A DNA stretch of 64,000 nucleotides from contig NZ_JABFDM010000006.1 of assembly GCF_013178945.1 (NCBI RefSeq), positions 124,001 through 188,000 of the forward strand. Reading direction: 5' to 3'. Position 1 is the first letter of the stretch. Each line of letters opens with the position of its first letter. Below are positions 57,172 through 64,000 of this stretch, piece by piece. Below the pieces are notes generated by a model. The model was not told the DNA's origin and did not search any database. It saw nothing but the letters and a program-made list of their open reading frames with translations. This DNA is from Bradyrhizobium aeschynomenes. Lineage in GTDB: Bacteria; Pseudomonadota; Alphaproteobacteria; Rhizobiales; Xanthobacteraceae. A program made the translations under genes and the position numbers.

Positions 57172-59457
57172 TCAGCCGGATGTGTCCCTGGTGATCCGCA
57201 CCGGCACCGATTTGGCGGCAGGTACCTTGCTGCCCTCGGCATAGTGCCAGAGCGGGATCAATCCGTTGCACTCCGGATAGTAGGCCGCGACGCTGAATCT
57301 CGGAATGTCGAACGCAACGCTCTGCAATCCTCCGAGCGAGCGCTCGATCCCGTCATGGGCAACCGTCGACAGACGGACCAGATCGCCCTGCACGATGCCG
57401 AGATCGGCCATGTCGCTTGCATTCATGAAGATGACCTGACGGCCGCCCGTGACGCCACGAAAGCGGTCGTCCTCGTTGTAGATCGTCGTGTTGAACTGGC
57501 CGTCCGCACGCAGCGTCATCAACTGGAACACGCCATTGCCCTCCTCGGGCGGATTCAAGGCCGCCTTCGGGACCGTGAAGTTCGCCTTGCCGGTCGGCGT
57601 CTTCCAGTTGCGCTGGCGGGCGCCGAGCGGCCGCGGAAACCCGCCGGGCTGAAACAGACGCTCGTTGAAATCCTTGAACTGATCGGGATAGGTGCGCTCG
57701 ATCGCGTCCCTGACCAGCGCGTAGTTGCCAACCCATGCGTCCCAGTCGACGTGCGGATTCGGCGCCAGGGTTGCCTTTGCAAGACCGGCAACGATGGCCG
57801 GCTCCGATAGCAATCCCTCGGCAACGGGCTGGCGCTGTCCGCGCGAGCCATGAATGCAGGTGGTGGAGTCCTCCATCGACACCGCCTGCTCTCCGCCTGC
57901 CTGCCGATCGATTTCGATCCGACCCAGGCACGGCAGCAGGTACGTGACCGCGCCGGGAACGAGGTGGCTTCGATTGAGCTTGGTCGCGATCTGCACCGAG
58001 AGCCGCAACCCTGACCAGGCGGGCTCCATGAGGGACCGCTCCGGTACCGCGCGCAGGAAGTTGCCGCCGAGACTGACGAACCCCTTCACGTCGCCCCTGA
58101 TGATCGCCTCGCAGGCATCGACCGTGCTAAGTCCGTCCCAGCGTGGCGGCTCGAACGCGTAGAGTTCAGCCAGCTTGTCGAGCGGCACCAGCTTGGTCTT
58201 CTCGGAAATCCCGACCGTACGCTGCCCCTGTACGTTCGAATGTCCGCGAACGGGGGAAATGCCTGCACCTGGCTTGCCGATGTTGCCGCGTAGCAGGAGC
58301 AGGTTCACGATCATCTTGGCGGTCTCGACGCCATGACGATGCTGTGTGATTCCCATCCCGTAATTGGCGATCACGGCGTGCGCCGACGCATAGACCTTGG
58401 CTGCCTCGAGAATGTCGGCCCTACCGAGACCGGATGCACGTTCGATATCGCTCCACGACGCTTGACGGCAATAGTTCGCAAACTGCTCGAACCCAGACGT
58501 ATGCTGCTCGATGAAGGCCGCATCCAGAACGCGCGGGCTTTTCGTTGCGACCGCTGCGTCATCCGCCTCGATCACGGCCTTGCACATGCCGAGTAGCGCG
58601 GCCCCGTCGCCCCCGACCCTGAGCTGATGGTATTGCGTGCTGATCCGCGTGCCGCCGGTCAGCACCATCTGGATGGGATTCTGCGGATTCGTGAAGCGCT
58701 CCAATCCGCGTTCGCGCAACGGATTGAACGTGATGATGGGGACACCGCGCTGCGCGGCACGCTGCAGCGGATGCAGCATGCGCGGCGAGTTCGTCGTCGT
58801 GTTTTGGCCAAAGAAGAGAATGCAGTCGGCCTTGTCGAAATCCTCCAGAAGTACTGTGCCCACCGGCACGCCGATGACCTCCGGCAGCGCGACCGAGGTC
58901 GACTCGTGGCACATGTTGGAGCTGTCCGGAAAATTGTTCGTCCCGTACATCCGGCCGAACAGCTGGTACATGTAGCTCGTCTCGAGCGACGCCCGGCCGG
59001 ACGTGTACATCACCACGGCGCGGGGATCGAGACCGTTCAGCTGAGCGCCGATGTCGCGAAACGCGTCGTCCCAGCTCGCGGCCACATATCGATCAGTTGC
59101 CGCGTCGTAGCGCATCGGATGCGTCAGGCGCCCCTGCTCTTCCAGCTGGTGATCCGACCATGTCCGCAATTCGGCGAGCGTGTGCCGCGAGAAGAACTCC
59201 GGCCCGACCGTCTTGCCGGTGATTTCCCACGCCGTAGCCTTGGCGCCATTCTCACAGAATTCGAAGAGATGCGGCTTTGCCGGTTTGGCCCAGGAGCAGC
59301 TGACGCACATGAAGCCGCCCGGCTTGTTCTGCTTGAGAAGAATCTCGCTACCGAGCAGCGTGACCTCCTCCTGTGTCAAGATTCCTGCGACAGCTTGAAC
59401 CGAGCCCCACCCGCCCGCAGGTGCCTTGTAGTCTTGAATCTTCGCCTTCTCACTCAC
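57172..59457 (-). CDS. YdeP/FdhF-like molybdopterin oxidoreductase
   Basis: 761 residues, bis-MGD family, YdeP type. The start is GTG (59457) with GGAGAT six bases upstream. Cys51, Cys54 and Cys68 near the N-terminus (CVSCSW, FEFC) may bind an iron-sulfur cluster, although the usual four-cysteine spacing is not met. The likely metal ligand is Cys183 with His184 in NMCHESTS, at the position of selenocysteine-His in formate dehydrogenase H. There is no signal peptide, so it is cytoplasmic. YdeP-type proteins are linked to acid resistance in E. coli; the reaction is unknown. It is convergent with the kinase operon (15 bp apart) and has an EcfG-like promoter 30 bp ahead. Confidence 0.88.
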   Translation of the reverse strand: MSEKAKIQDYKAPAGGWGSVQAVAGILTQEEVTLLGSEILLKQNKPGGFMCVSCSWAKPAKPHLFEFCENGAKATAWEITGKTVGPEFFSRHTLAELRTWSDHQLEEQGRLTHPMRYDAATDRYVAASWDDAFRDIGAQLNGLDPRAVVMYTSGRASLETSYMYQLFGRMYGTNNFPDSSNMCHESTSVALPEVIGVPVGTVLLEDFDKADCILFFGQNTTTNSPRMLHPLQRAAQRGVPIITFNPLRERGLERFTNPQNPIQMVLTGGTRISTQYHQLRVGGDGAALLGMCKAVIEADDAAVATKSPRVLDAAFIEQHTSGFEQFANYCRQASWSDIERASGLGRADILEAAKVYASAHAVIANYGMGITQHRHGVETAKMIVNLLLLRGNIGKPGAGISPVRGHSNVQGQRTVGISEKTKLVPLDKLAELYAFEPPRWDGLSTVDACEAIIRGDVKGFVSLGGNFLRAVPERSLMEPAWSGLRLSVQIATKLNRSHLVPGAVTYLLPCLGRIEIDRQAGGEQAVSMEDSTTCIHGSRGQRQPVAEGLLSEPAIVAGLAKATLAPNPHVDWDAWVGNYALVRDAIERTYPDQFKDFNERLFQPGGFPRPLGARQRNWKTPTGKANFTVPKAALNPPEEGNGVFQLMTLRADGQFNTTIYNEDDRFRGVTGGRQVIFMNASDMADLGIVQGDLVRLSTVAHDGIERSLGGLQSVAFDIPRFSVAAYYPECNGLIPLWHYAEGSKVPAAKSVPVRITRDTSG

Positions 59458-59768
59458 GGCACATCTCCGCGGCCCGAAAACCCGCCAACCCGTGATCGAG
59501 GCGCAAGTTCCCTCCGTTCACGGGAGCTTGCGACCGGGTGCGCGGCAGCGGCAAGAGATGCGAAAGAGAGTGAGGCGTGCGCTGCCATATCTGACGGAGT
59601 TAGGAACGACACGACATACCAGACGTCTTCTCCGAGTCTCCAGCGGCGTTCCCCCATCTCGCTGGAGGCACTCCGTGTGGACTGCGGCCCAGCGTTCGAC
59701 CCCTCGGGCGCTGGGCCCGTCCATGCGGGAAACCGGTCACGCGGATCCGGCTCCCTCGCCCGCTCGTC
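59458..59768. other. gap between DJ-1-like and molybdoenzyme genes
   Basis: 311 bp without a gene. It contains the EcfG-like promoter for the molybdoenzyme at 59487-59511. Confidence 0.6.
59487..59511 (-). promoter_or_regulatory. EcfG-like promoter for the molybdoenzyme gene
   Basis: Minus strand GGAAC (59511-59507), 16 bases, GGTT (59490-59487): one mismatch to CGTT, 30 bp from the GTG start. Confidence 0.6.
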
Positions 59769-60329
59769 TCAAGCAGCACTGCGTTGGAGATGGCGGCCTT
59801 CCCTGACCTCTTCGATGATCTTGGCGCTGAAAGCCTCGAGGTCGCCGGGATTGCGCGAGGTGATGACGCCCTGATCGACGACGACCTCGGCGTCCTGCCA
59901 CTGGGCTCCGGCATTGGCGACGTCGGTCTTGATCGATTTGTAGGACGTCATCTTGCGCCCCTTTGCAATGCCCGTCTCGATCAGGAGCCAGGGGGCGTGG
60001 CACACCGCCGCCACGATCTTCTTGGCGTCGAAGACGTCCTTGATGAACTTCAACGCCTTCGGCTCCACCCGCAGCAGATCGGGATTGATCTGTCCCCCGG
60101 GCAGCACGATCGCGTCATAGTCGGACGCAGTGGCTTGGTCGAGCGTCTTGTCGACCTTTACGGGCCGCCCCCAATCCTTCTGATCCCAGCCCTTGATCTC
60201 GCCTGACGCCAGCGAGACGATCTCGACGGTGGCGCCAGCCTGCTTCAGGCGATCACGCGGCACTTCGAGCTCGGATTGCTCGAACCCGTTGGTCGCGAGG
60301 ATTGCGATCCTCTTTCCTTTGATGTCCAT
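59769..60329 (-). CDS. DJ-1/PfpI family protein (YhbO-type)
   Basis: 186 residues of the PfpI/DJ-1 superfamily. Starts MDIKGKRIAILATNGFEQSE, with catalytic Cys110 and His111 in AAVCHAPW and the glutamate Glu17 in NGFEQSEL. Proteins of the YhbO/PfpI type have been reported as stress-protection enzymes acting on glycated molecules, though the exact reaction is debated. The ribosome site GGAGA precedes the ATG, and a GGAAC-N17-GGTT promoter lies 33 bp upstream. It is transcribed in the same direction as the molybdoenzyme but is separated by 311 bp and that gene's own candidate promoter. Confidence 0.88.
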   Translation of the reverse strand: MDIKGKRIAILATNGFEQSELEVPRDRLKQAGATVEIVSLASGEIKGWDQKDWGRPVKVDKTLDQATASDYDAIVLPGGQINPDLLRVEPKALKFIKDVFDAKKIVAAVCHAPWLLIETGIAKGRKMTSYKSIKTDVANAGAQWQDAEVVVDQGVITSRNPGDLEAFSAKIIEEVREGRHLQRSAA

Positions 60330-60361
60330 CGTCTTCTCCGGTTTGAATTGACACTGCGGGC

Positions 60362-60387
60362 AACCTTGCGCATGGGACCATCGTTCC
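60362..60387 (-). promoter_or_regulatory. EcfG-like promoter for the DJ-1/PfpI gene
   Basis: Minus strand GGAAC (60387-60383), 17 bases, GGTT (60365-60362): one mismatch to the consensus, 33 bp before the ATG. Confidence 0.55.
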
Positions 60388-60443
60388 CGACGCAACCCCG
60401 ACCGATCGTCACAACTGGTCGATCAGCGGCCTGGATTCTTCGT

Positions 60444-60468
60444 GGAACAGCCCGCGGCGGCCGCTGTT
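60444..60468 (+). promoter_or_regulatory. EcfG-like promoter for the 96-residue gene
   Basis: GGAAC (60444-60448), 16 bases, TGTT (60465-60468): one mismatch to CGTT, 85 bp upstream of the GTG start. It is back-to-back with the DJ-1 promoter. Confidence 0.5.
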
Positions 60469-60552
60469 TGTAGAGAGCGAGCAGACTTGGCCGTCCCCGC
60501 GCGACGCGGGGGCCCGGCAGCTCTGTCGACGGATGCGATCTGGAGTCCCCTC

Positions 60553-60843
60553 GTGCCTTACGCATTATTTGAGAACGACGAACGATTGACGCGTCCGTTT
60601 CGAACCGAGCGCGAGGTCTGGGAGGCCGCCGAACAGGCTGACCTGGTTACGTTGGACGCGCATGGTGAGAAGGTTCTCGACAACAGTTTCGAGATCAAGC
60701 CGTGCGACGCAGCCCCCGACGAACTGGTGGGTTCCGGACAGGACATCGTGATCCCGCGCGCGCGCGGTGCCGACACCTCACGCGAGAACGGCTCACAGCT
60801 CTCGCCTTCGCGTCAGAAGAATACGACGCAGAGGTCCTCATGA
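60553..60843 (+). CDS. small acidic protein, conserved type
   Basis: 96 residues from GTG 60553, reading VPYALFENDERLTRPFRTER and EVWEAAEQADLV, then VLDNSFEIKPC. This compact first half (about 55 residues) resembles a protein type frequent in Bradyrhizobium. The second half is low-complexity and may be a read-on past the ancestral end. A TGGAG ribosome site precedes the GTG. An in-frame ATG 37 codons upstream exists, but the extra part is not protein-like and it overlaps the candidate promoter. Function unknown; it is a plausible EcfG-regulon member. Confidence 0.6.
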   Translation: MPYALFENDERLTRPFRTEREVWEAAEQADLVTLDAHGEKVLDNSFEIKPCDAAPDELVGSGQDIVIPRARGADTSRENGSQLSPSRQKNTTQRSS

Positions 60844-60924
60844 GCCAAGCAGATTGGCCGTTATGTGTCCGGCGAGCCAAGCCCTCACATCTCGGAACCG
60901 CTCTCGGCCTGCGATGCGGACAAC

Positions 60925-61155
60925 TCAGCCGTGTCTGGCCGCTCTGCGACGTGGAACCCCATCAGAGTTTTCCAGCTTGAGCCGCTCACGTTGCTCGCGC
61001 AGGTCGTCGAGCGTCATCAGCATGCGCTCGAGCAACGCCTTCGCCGCTTCTGTGGCAACTCCGGCGCGCTGCAACTGCACGATTTCACGTCGCTGCCGGC
61101 CGACCTGAACACGCATCCGGTCGATTTCCGCTCGAATGAAGCTGAGGTCGCGCAT
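60925..61155 (-). CDS. coiled-coil small protein
   Basis: 76 residues, MRDLSFIRAEIDRMRVQVGR followed by heptads of hydrophobic residues (EIVQLQRAGVATEAAKALLERMLMTLDDLREQRERLKLE). It should form a helical hairpin or coiled coil in the cytoplasm. Short proteins with this opening recur in Bradyrhizobium. It is divergent from the DUF3072 gene, with 103 bp between their starts. No function can be assigned. Confidence 0.65.
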   Translation of the reverse strand: MRDLSFIRAEIDRMRVQVGRQRREIVQLQRAGVATEAAKALLERMLMTLDDLREQRERLKLENSDGVPRRRAARHG

Positions 61156-61196
61156 CGATCCACCATGCCGAGGTTGAATCACTCTAGAACAAATCA

Positions 61197-61222
61197 GGAA
61201 CAATTTGCAAGCCAGAAGTGTT
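61197..61222 (+). promoter_or_regulatory. EcfG-like promoter for the DUF3072 gene
   Basis: GGAAC (61197-61201), 17 bases, TGTT (61219-61222): one mismatch to CGTT, 36 bp upstream of the ATG at 61259. Confidence 0.55.
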
Positions 61223-61258
61223 CAAGCTGTCAGCGAGGGGCATCAACGGAGGTCGATC

Positions 61259-61450
61259 ATGACCGGGAAGATAGAAAAAAATCCGAGGAACTGGACTTCG
61301 GGAGACGATCCGATGACGGACGCGCAAGCCTCCTACTTGAAGACGCTTGGCGAACGGACAGGTCGGCTTGATCCGACACAGGACGTGCGGACCAAGGCGC
61401 AAGCTTCGGAACTCATCGATGAGTTGAGACGGGCCGCAGAGTTGGAGTGA
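61259..61450 (+). CDS. DUF3072 family protein
   Basis: 63 residues. The family core is plain: NPRNWTSGDDPMTDAQASYLKTLGER then TKAQASELIDELRR. DUF3072 proteins are short and of unknown function, frequently found in rhizobia and other soil bacteria. A perfect GGAGG ribosome site lies six bases before the ATG, and a GGAAC-N17-TGTT promoter sits 36 bp upstream, which would place it in the general stress regulon. The SAP-like TKAQAS helix-turn suggests a nucleic acid or protein contact, but that is speculation. Confidence 0.82.
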   Translation: MTGKIEKNPRNWTSGDDPMTDAQASYLKTLGERTGRLDPTQDVRTKAQASELIDELRRAAELE

Positions 61451-61570
61451 GCCGCGATCCAGGGACGAGCCGACACGGATTGGTATCGGAGTGCTTCGGA
61501 CCTCAGGCCGGAGCGGTCGCGAATCAAGTGCCGGTTGTTTAATCTTTGCGGTATTCCTCGGGAGTGCACC

Positions 61571-61858
61571 ATGGTTGCGGACAGTGACAGCAAGGTCGCC
61601 TGGCATCGCGCTCAGCTCAAGAAGAACCGCGCGGCGCTCAAGCAGATCGAAACGGCGCGGTTCACCATCGGCGAGAGCGCCGATGCCAGGGCGATCGAGC
61701 GGAGCAAACGGCAGGTCGCGGAGCTGCTGCTCAAGATCCGCGAGTCGGAACAGGTCGTCGGTCAACACGACAAGCAGACCCGACGACCATTGGCGACGGA
61801 TCTGCGCAGCCTCTCCAACGTCGCCTGGCGCAACTGGACCGGCAACGGTCCGCGCTGA
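61571..61858 (+). CDS. hypothetical helical protein (95 residues)
   Basis: Starts MVADSDSKVAWHRAQLKKNR and is mostly charged helix (KQIETARFTIGES, ERSKRQVAELLLKIRESEQVVG), with a final segment NVAWRNWTGNG. It has no signal or membrane segment. A GGGAG ribosome site lies about six bases upstream. It is 120 bp after the DUF3072 gene on the same strand and may be co-transcribed. No family recognised. Confidence 0.6.
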   Translation: MVADSDSKVAWHRAQLKKNRAALKQIETARFTIGESADARAIERSKRQVAELLLKIRESEQVVGQHDKQTRRPLATDLRSLSNVAWRNWTGNGPR

Positions 61859-61872
61859 CGAACGAGCAATCC

Positions 61873-63243
61873 TCATCGATTCACTCTCGTCTCAGTCGAC
61901 GTGCCTCCGGAGGCAGAGCTTTCCGAAACGTTCGCCGCCAGAGATCTATCGTCCCCTTGCAGCCAGCGCGTGAGCCGCTCGTCGCTCCTTCGAAGCGCAT
62001 CCAAGTCGATCCGTCCCTGCGCCAGCGCCCGCTTGGCGCAGGCCAGCACCCGATGGAACTGCGTGCCGTCATACGCGACGAGCAGGAGGTCAGCGCCGCC
62101 ATTGAGGGCCTCCACGACGGCTCTGCAGAGGTCGCGGCCGTAGATCGCTCCCATCACGAGATCATCGGTCACGATCACGCCGTTGTACTTCCAGCTGTCG
62201 CGGATGAGGCCTTGGAGCACGGCCTTGGAGTGTGAGGCTGGCCGCTCTCCATCGATCGCGTCGACGACGACGTGACCCACCATCATCGCCGCGTGCGAAT
62301 TGTCCAACACCTGACGAAACGGTCGCCAATCCGACTGCTCCAACACATCCGCTGGCGTATCGAGATGCGCCGAGAAGTGATGGGTATCGGCCTCGACGCG
62401 GCCAAGGCCAGGAAAGTGCTTGACCGCAGCGCGGACACCGCTTGCCTCCAGACCGCGGACATAACCGAGCGCGATATCGCCCACCGCAGCCGGATCGTCG
62501 GAAATCGCCCGCTGTCCTATCAGCGTGTGGAAGTCCAAGCGGTTGCGCTTCCAGCGCGGACGTAGATCGACGACCGGCGCCAGGTTGAAGGTGATGCCCG
62601 CTGCGGCCAGCGCCTGTCCTTGAGCGCGCCCCATCTCGAAGGCGTCATGCGCGCGACGCGGCGCAGGCAGATCGGCCAGCGTCGCAAGCCCGGGCATGTT
62701 CGGCACCGTCGGCGACAGGTGCGCGACGCGGCCTCCTTCCTGATCTGCCGACACCAGCAGCGGTGCCAGCCCGGCATTCAGGCGCTCGGCCTGCAATCGC
62801 GCGATCTCGGCGCGCAGCTGAGCCGTGGTCCGTCCGCGCACGTTGCGGTGGGTCACATAGACGCCGGCGATCAAGCCCCGCCGTGCCAGCGCCGCGGCAT
62901 CCTCCGGGACCGTATAGCCGACCATGAAGTGCCGCCCGAGCAGACGGGCCGCGTCCGGGTCTGTGCGAAATGTCTCGTACTTGCGCCAGGCGAACGTGAA
63001 TTGCGTCGACGTCAACGCGAACAGCGGGATGCACCATATCAGCACCAACAGCCGCCCCGCGGGACCTCGTCCCCAACTGCCGTTGAGCAAAAGCAGCAGC
63101 GGAGCTGCCAGGCCGATGACGAGCAAGGCTGCGTGGCCGGTTCCGCGCAGGCGGACCAGATACGGCTCGTTGCTGTTGAACGTGATGAAGATGAAGAGCA
63201 GAGCAAGGGTCCAGAGAACCAGCGTCCTGATACGCCCGAGCAT
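61873..63243 (-). CDS. membrane-anchored GH3 glycosidase, beta-N-acetylhexosaminidase-like
   Basis: 456 residues. Three N-terminal transmembrane helices (about 7-25, 37-54, 64-82) put the enzyme domain on the periplasmic side by the positive-inside rule. The GH3 domain shows LVSADQEGGRVAHL, the NagZ-type substrate motif KHFPGLGRVEADTHH and the nucleophile aspartate in VIVTDDLVMGAI. NagZ normally is a soluble cytoplasmic enzyme that removes GlcNAc from anhydro-muropeptides; here the three-helix anchor suggests a periplasmic peptidoglycan role. Whether it acts on muropeptides or other glycans is not shown by sequence. A gap of 210 bp separates it from the divergent DUF4173 gene. Confidence 0.85.
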   Translation of the reverse strand: MLGRIRTLVLWTLALLFIFITFNSNEPYLVRLRGTGHAALLVIGLAAPLLLLLNGSWGRGPAGRLLVLIWCIPLFALTSTQFTFAWRKYETFRTDPDAARLLGRHFMVGYTVPEDAAALARRGLIAGVYVTHRNVRGRTTAQLRAEIARLQAERLNAGLAPLLVSADQEGGRVAHLSPTVPNMPGLATLADLPAPRRAHDAFEMGRAQGQALAAAGITFNLAPVVDLRPRWKRNRLDFHTLIGQRAISDDPAAVGDIALGYVRGLEASGVRAAVKHFPGLGRVEADTHHFSAHLDTPADVLEQSDWRPFRQVLDNSHAAMMVGHVVVDAIDGERPASHSKAVLQGLIRDSWKYNGVIVTDDLVMGAIYGRDLCRAVVEALNGGADLLLVAYDGTQFHRVLACAKRALAQGRIDLDALRRSDERLTRWLQGDDRSLAANVSESSASGGTSTETRVNR

Positions 63244-63453
63244 GTGTGAGGCCGATCATTGCAAGCAGACAACGACCCTTGCGTAACAATGACGATCCGC
63301 CTGCGCCAGCCGCGGAATCGCCTCTGCACGATATCTGCAAACAAATCCTGAAATGCTGCAGACCTCTTCGTGAGCCCCTGCACCCGGCCGCGTCATGTTG
63401 GCTCATCGGCTGGCAAGCGCCGGCCGCATCGCGACTCGTTCGAGGATCCCGCA

Positions 63454-64000
63454 ATGACCAGCTCCGCAGAGCTGACGGCTGCTCCGGCCGTCTCTCTCCC
63501 CATGTGGCACAAATTCGCCGTCGCCTTCGGCCTGCTCGGGCTTGCCGACGTGCTGTTCTATGACCAGATCGTTGGGCTCTCTTTTCCGATCTTTGCCATG
63601 GCCCTCGTCGCGGCCAGCATGCTCGTGAATCATGCTGGCACCGACCGCCGGCGCGGGATCCTTGCGGCCATAGTACTCGTCGTTGGCCTAATTCCGGCGA
63701 TCGAGGATTTCACCCTGCCGTCGCTGTCGATCGTCGTCGTCACGACGATCTCGGCCGTCGCCCTTTCGACCAATCGGGCCGTCAAGGGACTTCGCCTGCC
63801 GCTCACCGCCGCAAGGCAGTTGCTGCTGATCGGGCCGTTCCGGCTGATACCCGACATGATCACAACGTTCCGCAGCCATGATTTGACGCGGCTGCTCTTG
63901 ACCTGGAGCATCCCGCTCGCGTTCGGACTCGTCTTCAGCCTGTTGTTCGCCGCCGCCAACCCCGTGATCGAGCAGTGGCTCGATCAACTCCGCCCCCAGC
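63454..64000 (+). CDS. DUF4173-like membrane protein (5' part, cut by window end)
   Basis: The frame is open from ATG 63454 to the last base, so only the first 182 residues are seen. It begins MTSSAELTAAPAVSLPMWHK, then has four or five hydrophobic helices and the segment LLFAAANPVIEQWL, which is typical of DUF4173 (formerly DUF4153-like) integral membrane proteins. Members often sit beside regulators or stress genes; the function is unknown. The 3' part lies outside this window. Confidence 0.72.
   Translation, partial: MTSSAELTAAPAVSLPMWHKFAVAFGLLGLADVLFYDQIVGLSFPIFAMALVAASMLVNHAGTDRRRGILAAIVLVVGLIPAIEDFTLPSLSIVVVTTISAVALSTNRAVKGLRLPLTAARQLLLIGPFRLIPDMITTFRSHDLTRLLLTWSIPLAFGLVFSLLFAAANPVIEQWLDQLRPQ

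Overview
The window looks like a chromosomal segment of a Bradyrhizobium-type alphaproteobacterium (order Hyphomicrobiales, Nitrobacteraceae). This is inferred from high GC with strong GC3 bias, gene families typical of that group (an AapJQMP-type amino acid transporter, DUF6894, DUF3072, PRC-barrel and many short rhizobial proteins), candidate promoters of the EcfG general-stress type, and dispersed palindromic repeats that I recall from Bradyrhizobium genomes. No database search was possible. I see no insertion sequence, prophage, integrase, CRISPR array or rRNA operon. There are two tRNA genes, Cys(GCA) and Arg(TCT).

Layout. 0.2-2.6 kb (minus): a Tat-exported Rieske protein followed by a PQQ alcohol dehydrogenase carrying the extra aspartate of lanthanide enzymes. 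2.9-3.7 kb: a barstar-like inhibitor, tRNA-Cys and a small protein. 3.8-13.7 kb (minus): a four-gene tripartite RND efflux operon (outer-membrane lipoprotein, adaptor, two MdtB/MdtC-like pumps) followed by a DTW-domain protein. 14.0-18.6 kb (plus): an FAD oxidoreductase, DUF1365 and cyclopropane-fatty-acid synthase lipid operon, then cysteine synthase. 18.7-23.3 kb (minus): a complete general amino acid ABC transporter. 23.7-26.7 kb (plus): cystathionine beta-lyase and a Na/Pi cotransporter. 26.9-38.1 kb (minus): a six-gene envelope cluster of thioester alpha-2-macroglobulin, PBP1C, ArnT-like GT39, PAP2 phosphatase, GT2 and a LABN-domain protein. 38.5-43.7 kb: tRNA-Arg, a frameshifted small gene, an FkbM methyltransferase, a polytopic protein and small proteins. 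43.7-45.1 kb: a gene-poor stretch with a dispersed repeat.

45.1-61.9 kb is the most distinctive part and looks like a general-stress island. Short stress-type genes, an SDR with a possible Tat signal, a DJ-1/PfpI protein and a YdeP-like molybdoenzyme surround a 2097-residue soluble hybrid histidine kinase. That kinase has eleven head-to-tail copies of a 92-residue HAMP unit repeating at exactly 276 bp, then GAF, HisKA, HATPase and three receiver domains. It is followed 10 bp later by a REC-PAS-HWE histidine kinase. Seven sites resembling the EcfG promoter (GGAAC-N16/17-CGTT, two of them exact) lie correctly oriented in front of genes in this island, including the giant kinase. My inference is a sensory node under general-stress control, and this is the part of the window most worth following up. 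The window ends in a membrane-anchored GH3 enzyme (minus) and the start of a DUF4173 membrane protein (plus, cut by the window edge).
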